Shown one piece after another: positions 4,232 through 10,261 of a DNA stretch of 10,261 nucleotides. Location: NCBI GenBank assembly GCA_030840515.1, contig JAVEEJ010000135.1, positions 1-10,261 of the forward strand. The letters run 5' to 3'. The translations under genes and the position numbers were made by a program. Each line of letters starts with the position of its first letter. Position 1 is the first letter of the stretch. The notes beneath the pieces are model-generated. The model saw only the letters and a program-made list of their open reading frames with translations, did no database searches and was not told the origin of the DNA. This stretch comes from Frankiaceae bacterium. Lineage in GTDB: Bacteria; Actinomycetota; Actinomycetes; JAVEEJ01.

Positions 4232-5488
4232 GTGCGCAGACTCCTCGCCCTCGCCGGGCTGCTGACCGCCGTCGCTCTGCCGATCGCCTCCGCGCCCGCG
4301 ACCCCCGTGCCGCCAGGCTTCGCGAGCCCGAACGTGGAGTGGCTGGCCAACGTGCCGCTGCACGCCGACACCGCGGGCGGGCGCCTCGTCGGCAAGAACC
4401 TCTACGTCCTGGACTCCCGCGGGTTCGCCATCTACGACCTGACCAACCCGGAGCTGCCGGTGCCCGTCGGGGTCACGGCGCTGCCGGAGGTGCCGTACTA
4501 CCCGCAAGAGGACATGGACACGAACGGCATCGTGGCGATCGTCGGCCAGGGCTCGCCCAACCCGGCCAACATGCTGTTCGTCTTCGACGTGCACGAGAAG
4601 TCCAACCCGACGCTGATCGCGACTCTCGCCGGCGCCGGCTCGCACACCGTGAGCTGTGTCCTGAACTGCACCTGGGTCTATGAGTCCAACGGCAAGATCG
4701 TCGACCTGCGTGACCCCAAGAACCCGAAGCTCGCGGGCAATTGGCAGACCGGCACGGACGTCAAAGAGGCGGCGCACGACGTGACCGAGGTCGCGCCCGG
4801 CTTCGTCATGACCAGCAGCAAGCCGATCCTCTACCTCGACGCGCGGCGCAACCCTGCGCACCCGCGGGTGATCGGGCACAGCATCATGCCGGACAAGCGC
4901 TTCATCCATGCCAACCTCTGGCCCCGCGACGGTGCGGACCGTTGGCTGCTCGTCGGCGGCGAGACCGCTGACATCCCCTGCAGCAGCAAAGAGGGTGGCG
5001 CCTTCATGACCTACGACACGAAAGACCTCAAGCGCACCGGCAAGATGCGCATGGTCGACGACTGGCGCGCCCCGGACACGTTGCCCACGGAGGGCGGCTC
5101 GCCCGTGGAGACGTTCTGCTCCCACTGGTTCACCACGCGGCCGGGCTACAAGAACGGCGGACTCGTCACCGCGGGCTGGTATGAGCACGGCACCCGGTTC
5201 CTCCAGGTCTCGCCGACGGGCAAGATCACAGAGAAGGGCTGGTTCATCCCGGCCGGCACCACCGCCTCCGGCGCCTACTGGGTCACCAAGGACATCCTCT
5301 ACGTCCTCGACTACCAGCGCGGGCTCGACATCCTCCGCTGGCACGACACGGCCAACTGGAGCGGTCAGCACGGCGCAACGATCCGCGGGCTCGCGCCGTG
5401 GCAGGCACCCACGACCAGCCGTACCTGGGGCAACCAGCTCGCCGTGATGTGCGGCCCGCCGCGGTCGGCGGCACCTGTCCGCGGGTAG
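4232..5488 (+). CDS. Secreted LVIVD-repeat / beta-propeller-type protein
   Basis: 418 residues. An N-terminal signal peptide (Arg-Arg, then LLALAGLLTAVALPIASA) predicts export, with cleavage around residues 21–24. The mature part has repeated beta-strand blades of the LVIVD type (KNLYVLDSRGFAIYDLTNP, NMLFVFDVHEKSNP, GKIVDLRDPKNP, DILYVLDYQRGLDIL), so a propeller fold is likely. Histidines sit in distinct motifs along the chain (SHTVSC 138, AHD 182, IHANLW 226, CSHWF 298, WYEHGTRF 319), and four cysteines (142, 146, 250, 296) could form disulfides outside the cell. No enzyme activity can be named. It lies between cysM and murI, where M. tuberculosis has a rhomboid gene (Rv1337). No Shine-Dalgarno is visible, and a palindrome abuts the start. 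Confidence 0.75.
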   Translation: MRRLLALAGLLTAVALPIASAPATPVPPGFASPNVEWLANVPLHADTAGGRLVGKNLYVLDSRGFAIYDLTNPELPVPVGVTALPEVPYYPQEDMDTNGIVAIVGQGSPNPANMLFVFDVHEKSNPTLIATLAGAGSHTVSCVLNCTWVYESNGKIVDLRDPKNPKLAGNWQTGTDVKEAAHDVTEVAPGFVMTSSKPILYLDARRNPAHPRVIGHSIMPDKRFIHANLWPRDGADRWLLVGGETADIPCSSKEGGAFMTYDTKDLKRTGKMRMVDDWRAPDTLPTEGGSPVETFCSHWFTTRPGYKNGGLVTAGWYEHGTRFLQVSPTGKITEKGWFIPAGTTASGAYWVTKDILYVLDYQRGLDILRWHDTANWSGQHGATIRGLAPWQAPTTSRTWGNQLAVMCGPPRSAAPVRG

Positions 5489-5491
5489 CGT
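5486..5491 (+). promoter_or_regulatory. Possible -10 element (leaderless) for murI, overlapping the LVIVD gene stop codon
   Basis: TAGCGT starts on the stop codon of the upstream gene and lies 8 nt before the murI GTG at 5500. No Shine-Dalgarno is present in the 11-nt gap. The TA comes from the stop codon, so this is weaker evidence than at pncB and clpS. Confidence 0.35.
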
Positions 5492-5499
5492 TGCGCGTC

Positions 5500-6330
5500 G
5501 TGACTGACGCGCCGATCGGCATCTTCGACAGCGGGGTGGGCGGCCTCACGGTGGCGCGTGCGGTGCTCGACCAGCTCGCGCACGAGCCCATCGTCTACGT
5601 CGGTGACACGGCCCGCGGCCCCTACGGGCCTCGCCCGATCGCTCAGGTCCGGCAGTACGCCCTGGAGGTGCTCGACCACCTCGTCGACGAGGGCGTGAAG
5701 ATGCTCGTCATCGCGTGCAACACAGCGAGCGCCGCGATGCTCAGAGACGCGCGAGAGCGCTACGCCGTACCCGTTGTCGAAGTGATCCAGCCTGCTGTCC
5801 GACGAGCCGTTCGCGCCACGAGAAACGGGAAGATCGGTGTGATCGGGACAGTCGGGACGATTCAGTCGCGCGCGTACGACGACGCCTTCGCAGCCGCACC
5901 GCAGGTCGAGCTCACCAGCGTGGCCTGCCCACGATTCGTCGAGTTCGTCGAGCAGGGCGACACCTTCACCGAGGAGCTGCTCGAGGTGGCGTCCGAGTAC
6001 CTGCGGCCGGTGGTGGAGGCGGGTTGCGACACACTCGTCCTCGGCTGCACGCACTACCCGTTGTTGATCGGCGTCATCGCCTACGTCGTGGGCGACGGTG
6101 TGACCTTGGTCTCCTCCGCCGAGGAGACGGCCAAGGACGTCTACCGTGGCCTCGCCGAGAACCGGTTGTTCCGCGACGAGGCGCTCCCAGCACCGCAGCA
6201 CAGGTTCCTGGCGACGGGTGACCCCCTGCCCTTCGCCCAGCTTGGTCGGCGTTTTCTCGGACCGGAGGTCGGTGTGGTGGAGCGAGCCCCGCAGCTGCTC
6301 ACGGCCGGTCACGTCATGAGGGGGGAGTAG
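5500..6330 (+). CDS. murI: Glutamate racemase
   Basis: 276-residue cofactor-independent racemase that makes D-glutamate for peptidoglycan in the cytoplasm. The N-terminus PIGIFDSGVGGLTV is the family start, with Asp10 and Ser11 in the active site. The two catalytic cysteines are visible: Cys73 in IACNTASA and Cys183 in LGCTHYPLL. YVGDTARGPYG (33–43) is also typical. The frame stays open to 5398 upstream, but those 34 codons overlap the LVIVD gene and have no MurI character, so GTG 5500 is chosen. The gene ends exactly where the next begins (TAG then GTG). Position and neighbours match Rv1338. Confidence 0.95.
   Translation: MTDAPIGIFDSGVGGLTVARAVLDQLAHEPIVYVGDTARGPYGPRPIAQVRQYALEVLDHLVDEGVKMLVIACNTASAAMLRDARERYAVPVVEVIQPAVRRAVRATRNGKIGVIGTVGTIQSRAYDDAFAAAPQVELTSVACPRFVEFVEQGDTFTEELLEVASEYLRPVVEAGCDTLVLGCTHYPLLIGVIAYVVGDGVTLVSSAEETAKDVYRGLAENRLFRDEALPAPQHRFLATGDPLPFAQLGRRFLGPEVGVVERAPQLLTAGHVMRGE
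6319..6324 (+). promoter_or_regulatory. Shine-Dalgarno for the metallo-hydrolase gene, inside the end of murI
   Basis: The purine run GAGGGGGGAG at 6318–6327 overlaps the last codons of murI. AGGGGG (6319–6324) is 6 nt before the GTG at 6331. It is one of the clearest ribosome-binding sites in the window and contrasts with the genes that lack one. Confidence 0.55.
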
Positions 6331-7080
6331 GTGCGACTCACTGTCGTCGGCTCGGCGGGAACGTTCCCCGGACCCGAGTCAGGGTGCTCCAGCTATCTGC
6401 TCGAGCACGAGGGCTACAAGCTGCTGCTCGACATGGGCAACGGGTCCATGGGCGAGCTGCAGAAGTACATCGACCTGCGGGAGATCGACGCGGTCTTCGT
6501 CAGCCACCTGCACGGCGACCACTGCCTCGACCTGGTCACCTACACCTACGCGCGGCGCTACCACCCGGGTGGTGGGAGCGGGCCGCTTGCGGTCTTCGGA
6601 CCGGCCAAGCTCGAGGCCCGGCTCTGCAATTCCTTCGACCGTCCCATCCCGGGGGGCATCGACGACGTGTTCGCGTTCCACGTCGTGTCGGACTCCGAGA
6701 AGATCGAGCTCGGCCCGTTCCACCTCGTGCCGAGGCTCGTGTCGCATCCGGTGGAGTGCTACGGCGTCCGGGTCGAGGCGGGTGGGCGCACGCTGGCCTA
6801 CAGCGCCGACAGCGGCCCGATCGACTCGCTCATCGACCTCGCCCGCGACGCCGACGTCTTCCTCGCCGAGGCCTCCTACCTTGAGGGCGACGAGAACCCG
6901 CCGGGCGTGCACATGACGGGCAAGGAAGCCGCGGAGCATGCGACCCGCGCCAGCGCCCAGTCGCTGCTGCTGACCCACCTCGTCCCGTGGAACCCGGTGG
7001 ATCGGGTGCTCGCAGACGCGGAGTCGGCGTACTCGGGCCCGATCGCCCTCGCCACCCGGGGCCTGCAGCTCGACATCTAG
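6331..7080 (+). CDS. Metallo-beta-lactamase-fold hydrolase (Rv1339-type, possible cAMP phosphodiesterase)
   Basis: 249 residues, cytoplasmic. The zinc motif HLHGDH gives His59, His61, Asp63 and His64. Further likely metal or active-site residues are His139 (SHPVECYG), Asp160 (YSADSG) and His216 (LLTHLVPW), in the order seen in RNase Z and class II phosphodiesterase-like MBL proteins. The gene is placed between murI and rph, as is Rv1339 of M. tuberculosis, which has been reported to be an atypical class II cAMP phosphodiesterase. Transfer of that activity here is inference. An RNase Z-like RNA-processing role is the main alternative and would fit the neighbouring rph. It starts immediately after the murI stop with a good Shine-Dalgarno. 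Confidence 0.87.
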   Translation: MRLTVVGSAGTFPGPESGCSSYLLEHEGYKLLLDMGNGSMGELQKYIDLREIDAVFVSHLHGDHCLDLVTYTYARRYHPGGGSGPLAVFGPAKLEARLCNSFDRPIPGGIDDVFAFHVVSDSEKIELGPFHLVPRLVSHPVECYGVRVEAGGRTLAYSADSGPIDSLIDLARDADVFLAEASYLEGDENPPGVHMTGKEAAEHATRASAQSLLLTHLVPWNPVDRVLADAESAYSGPIALATRGLQLDI

Positions 7081-7083
7081 GGT
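7078..7083 (+). promoter_or_regulatory. Possible -10 element (leaderless) for rph, overlapping the upstream stop codon
   Basis: TAGGGT begins on the TAG stop of the metallo-hydrolase gene and is 6 nt before the rph GTG at 7090. The 9-nt gap has no Shine-Dalgarno. The layout is the same as at mec, with a chance match made easier by the stop codon. Confidence 0.35.
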
Positions 7084-7089
7084 CGGACC

Positions 7090-7854
7090 GTGACCCGACC
7101 TCATGACCGCGCTGTCGATGCGCTGCGCCCTGTCCGGATCAGCCGAGGCTGGCTCGACCACGCCGAGGGCTCGGTGCTCGTCGAGTTCGGGGCGACCCGC
7201 GTGCTGTGCGCCGCATCGGTCACCGAAGGCGTGCCGCGCTGGCGCAAGGGCAGCGGCCTCGGCTGGGTGACGTCGGAGTACGCGATGCTGCCCCGCGCCA
7301 CCCACACCCGCTCCGACCGCGAGTCGGTGAAGGGACGCATCGGCGGCCGCACCCACGAGATCTCCCGCCTGGTCGGGCGATCGCTGCGCGCCTGCATCGA
7401 CCTCAAGGCGCTCGGCGAGAACACCATCGTCATCGACTGCGACGTGCTGCAGGCGGACGGAGGGACGCGTACGGCGGCCATCACGGGTGCCTACGTCGCA
7501 CTGGCCGACGCGGTGTCGTGGCTGCGCGAGCGCGGCGCGATCAGCGCGTCTGCGCAACCGCTGACGACGTCAGTGGCGGCGGTGTCGGTGGGTGTCGTGG
7601 GAGGCGAGGCGCGCCTTGACCTCGAGTACGTCGAGGATGTCGCGGCCGACACGGACATGAACGTGGTCTGCACCGGCGACGGGCGCTTCGTCGAGGTCCA
7701 GGGCACCGCGGAGCAGGAGCCCTTCGACCGCGCGCTGCTCGACCGGCTGCTGGACCTGGCGGTCGCCGGTTGCGCGTCGTTGACCGCTGCCCAGGAGGCA
7801 GCCCTCTCGCAGCCGCTGCGCGTGCATGGTGGCGAGCAGGCGCGGGGGATGTGA
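7090..7854 (+). CDS. rph: Ribonuclease PH
   Basis: 254-residue phosphorolytic 3'-to-5' exoribonuclease that trims tRNA and other RNA 3' ends in the cytoplasm, normally as a hexamer. After RPVRISRGWLDHAEGSVLVEFG come GGRTHEISRLVGRSLR (85–100, with the phosphate-site Arg87), CDVLQADGGTRTAAITGA (117–134) and the acidic metal-site segment VEDVAADTDMNVV (181–193). Length and motifs are those of a full, active enzyme. GTG 7090 is taken because only a few residues precede the conserved region; an ATG at 7104 is out of frame. The stop overlaps rdgB by GTGA, so the two are probably translated together, as in Rv1340–Rv1341. Confidence 0.95.
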   Translation: MTRPHDRAVDALRPVRISRGWLDHAEGSVLVEFGATRVLCAASVTEGVPRWRKGSGLGWVTSEYAMLPRATHTRSDRESVKGRIGGRTHEISRLVGRSLRACIDLKALGENTIVIDCDVLQADGGTRTAAITGAYVALADAVSWLRERGAISASAQPLTTSVAAVSVGVVGGEARLDLEYVEDVAADTDMNVVCTGDGRFVEVQGTAEQEPFDRALLDRLLDLAVAGCASLTAAQEAALSQPLRVHGGEQARGM

Positions 7855-8465
7855 GCATCCGGCTGGTGCTCGCGACCCGCAACGCCGGCAAGGTCGTCGA
7901 GCTGCAGCGAATCCTGGCGGACCTGCCGGGCCAGGATTTTGACCTGGTCGGGATGGACGAGCTCCCCGGCTCGATCGGGGACGTCGTGGAGACGGGCGCG
8001 ACCTTCGCGGAGAACGCACTGCTCAAGGCCCGCGTGATCGCCGGCCTCACTCGGCTCCCCGCGGTCGCAGACGACTCCGGGCTGTGTGTCGACGCGCTCA
8101 ACGGGATGCCTGGCGTGCTGTCGGCTCGGTGGGCCGGCCGCCACGGCGACGACCAGGCCAACCTGGAGCTGCTCCTCGGCCAGCTCAGGGACGTGCCGGC
8201 GGATCGCCGCGCCGCACGGTTCACCTGCGCGGCGGCTGCGGCGCTCCCCAGTGGTCAGCACCTCGTTGTCGAGGAGTCCTTGTTCGGCACACTGGTCCGA
8301 GAGCCGCGCGGCGCCGGTGGCTTCGGCTATGACCCGATCTTCGTGCCCGAAGGTGAGACCCGCACCACTGCGGAGATGCGCCCGGAGGAGAAGGACGCGA
8401 TCAGTCACCGCGGCAAGGCCTTCCGCGCCCTCGCCAGCCAGCTGCCGGCTCTGCTCGGGACCTGA
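7851..8465 (+). CDS. rdgB: XTP/dITP diphosphatase (non-canonical purine NTP pyrophosphatase, RdgB/HAM1 family)
   Basis: 204-residue cytoplasmic house-cleaning enzyme that hydrolyses ITP, dITP and XTP to monophosphates. The family start LVLATRNAGKVVEL carries the TxNxxK motif, DDSGLCVDALNGMPGVLSAR (74–93) carries the acidic catalytic pair, and GGFGYDPIF (156–164) and SHRGKAF (185–191) bind the base and phosphates. GTG 7851 is chosen because it puts LATRN at the usual distance from the N-terminus and overlaps the rph TGA by 4 nt; a G-rich stretch (7844–7848) just upstream may act as a ribosome-binding site. In-frame codons upstream to 7770 lie inside rph and are not used. Confidence 0.95.
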   Translation: MSIRLVLATRNAGKVVELQRILADLPGQDFDLVGMDELPGSIGDVVETGATFAENALLKARVIAGLTRLPAVADDSGLCVDALNGMPGVLSARWAGRHGDDQANLELLLGQLRDVPADRRAARFTCAAAAALPSGQHLVVEESLFGTLVREPRGAGGFGYDPIFVPEGETRTTAEMRPEEKDAISHRGKAFRALASQLPALLGT

Positions 8466-8469
8466 GGAG
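8464..8469 (+). promoter_or_regulatory. Shine-Dalgarno of the small membrane protein gene, overlapping the rdgB stop
   Basis: GAGGAG begins inside the rdgB TGA and is 5 nt before the ATG at 8475. It is a strong site that supports the ATG and suggests cotranscription with rdgB. Confidence 0.65.
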
Positions 8470-8474
8470 CAGCC

Positions 8475-8879
8475 ATGGACGCGGTCATCGTCGTTGCGGC
8501 CCTGGCAGACACCGCGGCGGTACTCGTCCACGGGGTGGTCGGAGGACGCTGGGCCAAGCAGCAGCTCGCCGCCGTGGAGCTGCCCACCACTGCTCTTTTC
8601 GGCGACGCCGACGTCGCGCGGCGGGTGTTCGGGGTCACCTGGCACGCGGTGACCGGGACCTTCGCCACCTGTGCCGGTGCCCTCTACCTGATGGCGGCGG
8701 ACGCCATCGCCCACGAGCCCGCTGTGCTGCGGCTCATCTGCGTTCTCCACGTCGTCGTACTCGTCGTCGGACTGTCCTTCTTCCTCCGTCGACTCGACGC
8801 ACTCAAGGGCGTCATCCCGCCGATCTTCGTGACGTGCATGAGCGCGGTCGCTGTCACGACCTGGCTCGCTAGCCGCTGA
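8475..8879 (+). CDS. Small four-helix integral membrane protein, family not recognised
   Basis: 134 residues with four predicted membrane segments at about 3–23, 52–75, 84–104 and 112–131. A hydrophilic loop at about 24–50 contains WAKQQ and a short acidic stretch. Possible functional residues in the helices are His19 and the WHAVTGTF segment (56–63), but no known motif is identified. It follows rdgB by 9 nt with a strong Shine-Dalgarno, and DUF2071 follows after 2 nt, so all three are likely cotranscribed. M. tuberculosis also has a small membrane protein gene (Rv1342c) near rdgB, but on the opposite strand, and no similarity could be checked here. Function unknown. Confidence 0.75.
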   Translation: MDAVIVVAALADTAAVLVHGVVGGRWAKQQLAAVELPTTALFGDADVARRVFGVTWHAVTGTFATCAGALYLMAADAIAHEPAVLRLICVLHVVVLVVGLSFFLRRLDALKGVIPPIFVTCMSAVAVTTWLASR

Positions 8880-8881
8880 CG

Positions 8882-9616
8882 ATGACGGATCCTGCCGTCT
8901 GCCCCCTCGAGGTTCGCCGGCCGGTGATGATGCACGCGTGGGAGCAGCTCACGTTCTTGCACTGGTCCTATCCGGTGGAGCATGTGCAGCGGCTGCTGCC
9001 CCCCGGGCTCGAGGTGGAGCAGCGGGACGGTCGGGCCTGGGTGGGGCTGGTGCCCTTCGCGATGCGGGTGTGGCTGCCGGGGACGCGTTCCGTCCCGTGG
9101 GTCTCGCAGTTCTGGGAGACGAATGTTCGCACCTACGCGCGTGACGTGACCGGCAGGAGTGGCGTCTGGTTCTGCTCGCTCGACGCGTCGCGGCTGCCGG
9201 TCGTCGCGGTCGCCCGCGCGAGCTACCGACTGCCCTACTTCTGGTCACGGATGCGGCTGACCCGGCAGGCCGATGTGCTGCGCTATGAGTGCCGACGGCG
9301 CTGGCCCGACGGCGGACCGACGAGCCGGGTCGAGGTAGCGGTCGGCAGTCCCTTCGACGCCGCAGATCTCACCGAGCTCGACCACTTCCTCACCGCGCGC
9401 TGGACGCTGTTCAGTGCCCACGGCGTTGCTGCTCGGCCACGGCTGCGCTACGCCAACGCGGAGCACCCACGCTGGCCGCTGCGCAGGGCAGAGGTGCTGC
9501 TCTGTGACGACGAGCTCCTCCTGGCGGCGGGCTTGCCCGCGCCCGAGGGCGAGCCGCTGGCCCACTACTCCGAGGGCGTCACGGTCAGGATCGGGCCGCC
9601 GCGACGCGTGGGGTAG
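8882..9616 (+). CDS. DUF2071 (YqjF-type) protein
   Basis: 244 residues. The family pattern is clear: RRPVMMHAWEQLTFLHWSYP near the N-terminus, LLPPGLEVEQRDGRAWVGLVPFAMR, the FWETNVRTYARD segment, GVWFCSLDASRLPVVAVAR and a C-terminal HPRWPLRRAEVLLC. The biochemical function of the family is unknown. There is no signal peptide or membrane segment, so it is probably cytoplasmic. The ATG at 8882 is 2 nt after the stop of the membrane protein gene, with no Shine-Dalgarno in the gap, so translation is probably coupled. A weaker alternative start cannot be excluded because the first 10 residues are not diagnostic. Confidence 0.85.
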   Translation: MTDPAVCPLEVRRPVMMHAWEQLTFLHWSYPVEHVQRLLPPGLEVEQRDGRAWVGLVPFAMRVWLPGTRSVPWVSQFWETNVRTYARDVTGRSGVWFCSLDASRLPVVAVARASYRLPYFWSRMRLTRQADVLRYECRRRWPDGGPTSRVEVAVGSPFDAADLTELDHFLTARWTLFSAHGVAARPRLRYANAEHPRWPLRRAEVLLCDDELLLAAGLPAPEGEPLAHYSEGVTVRIGPPRRVG

Positions 9617-9635
9617 GAGTCGGCCAAGACCCGTC

Positions 9636-9641
9636 GAACCT
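9636..9641 (+). promoter_or_regulatory. Weak -10-like element for the secreted esterase gene
   Basis: GAACCT lies 7 nt before the ATG at 9649 and keeps the A2 and T6 positions of the -10 element but not the first T. It sits in the 32-nt gap after DUF2071, which has no obvious Shine-Dalgarno close to the ATG. Low confidence. Confidence 0.2.
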
Positions 9642-9648
9642 CTCCATC

Positions 9649-10261
9649 ATGCGTCGGTCCCGGTTGCTCGCCCTGCTTGCCCTGCTCGGGCTGCTCGTTG
9701 CCCCGGGGGCGGCCCGCGCGCAGGCTCACGGCGGCCACCCCCACGGGACCCCACCGCCCGGAACCAGGACCCACGGCGTCTACCCGTCGGCGGGCGCGCC
9801 CGGCGCTCGCTCCTACGCCCTGTACGTGCCCGGCACCCTGCAGACGCGTCACCGGCAGACGGTGCCGCTCCTCGTCTACCTGCACGGCTGCGAGCAGACC
9901 GCCGACGACGCGGCCGTCGGGAGCCGGCTCGAGCAGCTGGCGGACGAGAAGGGCGTCCTCGTGCTCTTCCCCGAGCAGACCCGCCCGGCCAACAGCAGCT
10001 ACCCGCTCGCTGACGGCAACGGCGCCGGCTGCTGGAACTGGTTCCACCCGGACCACCAGGCTCGTGGCAGTGGTGAGCCCGCCACTCTCGCCGGGATGAC
10101 GCGTGAGGTGATGAGCCGCTACCCGGTGGACACCCGCCGCGTCTGGCTGGCCGGTGTCTCGGCCGGCGCCGACATGGCGACCACGCTCGCCGTCGCCTAC
10201 CCCGAGCTCTACACGGCGGTCGCTCCCATCGCCGGCTGTGCCTACCGGACGTGCACGGATG
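9649..10261 (+). CDS. Secreted PHB-depolymerase-family esterase, 5' part only
   Basis: Partial gene, 204 residues visible and open at the right edge. The signal peptide (MRRSRLLALLALLGLLVAPG, then AARA) predicts export, with a short His-rich stretch after it (AHGGHPHG). The alpha/beta-hydrolase core follows: VYLHGCEQTADD (77–88) with the oxyanion HGC, FPEQ (107–110), CWNWF (128–132), and the nucleophile Ser171 in AGVSAGADM. This is the pattern of the PHB depolymerase/feruloyl esterase-like family (LpqC-type in mycobacteria). The substrate cannot be told from the sequence: poly-hydroxyalkanoate oligomers, feruloyl esters or other esters are possible. The catalytic Asp and His lie beyond the window. 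Confidence 0.85.
   Translation, partial: MRRSRLLALLALLGLLVAPGAARAQAHGGHPHGTPPPGTRTHGVYPSAGAPGARSYALYVPGTLQTRHRQTVPLLVYLHGCEQTADDAAVGSRLEQLADEKGVLVLFPEQTRPANSSYPLADGNGAGCWNWFHPDHQARGSGEPATLAGMTREVMSRYPVDTRRVWLAGVSAGADMATTLAVAYPELYTAVAPIAGCAYRTCTD

Noticed and set aside
3920..5371. 483-codon minus-strand open frame opposite the LVIVD gene and the cysM end
   Set aside because: The plus strand carries a signal peptide, propeller motifs and the CysM C-terminus. The antisense product has no recognisable motif and spans two sense genes.
5398..5499. Upstream extension of the murI frame
   Set aside because: The extra 34 codons overlap the end of the LVIVD gene and precede the conserved PIGIFDSGVGG start of glutamate racemase.
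6379..7557. 392-codon minus-strand open frame opposite the MBL gene and rph
   Set aside because: It crosses two well-identified genes on the other strand, and its His/Arg/Val-rich product is typical of an antisense shadow.

Overview
The window looks like a chromosomal housekeeping region of a high-GC Gram-positive bacterium (Actinomycetota). The family mix and gene style suggest something near Nocardioidaceae, but that placement is inference. The support is very high GC, mostly GTG starts, a ClpS with actinobacterial features, and the clpS–DUF2017–mec–cysO–cysM … murI–MBL–rph–rdgB order that matches the Mycobacterium tuberculosis Rv1331–Rv1341 neighbourhood. No transposase, phage gene, tRNA, rRNA or CRISPR array is visible. 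No stretch longer than 170 bp lacks a gene.

Left end (1–1366, minus strand): a two-gene NAD salvage unit. It has nicotinate phosphoribosyltransferase (pncB), followed with a 4-nt GTGA overlap by the first 21 codons of nicotinamidase (pncA). Together they convert nicotinamide to nicotinate and then to nicotinate mononucleotide.

Divergent control region (1367–1536): both pncB and clpS are preceded by the same hexamer, TAGGCT, exactly 7 nt before the start codon. This fits twin leaderless promoters. Between them lie three 18-bp tandem repeats and a long imperfect inverted repeat.

Middle (1537–4136, plus strand): clpS (N-end-rule adaptor), a DUF2017 gene, and the three-gene cysteine pathway mec–cysO–cysM. 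In that pathway the sulfur carrier CysO delivers sulfide to CysM-bound O-phosphoserine, and Mec releases cysteine from the CysO-Cys adduct. Between clpS and DUF2017 is a six-copy 14-bp repeat. Its start and stop codons are arranged as a chain of 4–5-codon minicistrons joined by ATGA or TGATG overlaps, ending on the DUF2017 start codon. This is the most unusual structure in the window.

Right (4232–8465): a secreted LVIVD/beta-propeller-type protein sits where M. tuberculosis has a rhomboid gene. It is followed by murI (glutamate racemase), a metallo-beta-lactamase-fold hydrolase of the Rv1339 type, rph (RNase PH) and rdgB (non-canonical purine NTP pyrophosphatase), tightly packed.

Far right (8475–10261): a small four-helix membrane protein, a DUF2071 protein and the 5' part of a secreted PHB-depolymerase-family esterase. 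Several genes (mec, murI, rph, and more weakly the LVIVD gene and the esterase) have a -10-like hexamer 6–8 nt before the start and no Shine-Dalgarno sequence, so leaderless translation may be common here. Most of the coding content is conserved. The novelty lies in the intergenic DNA.
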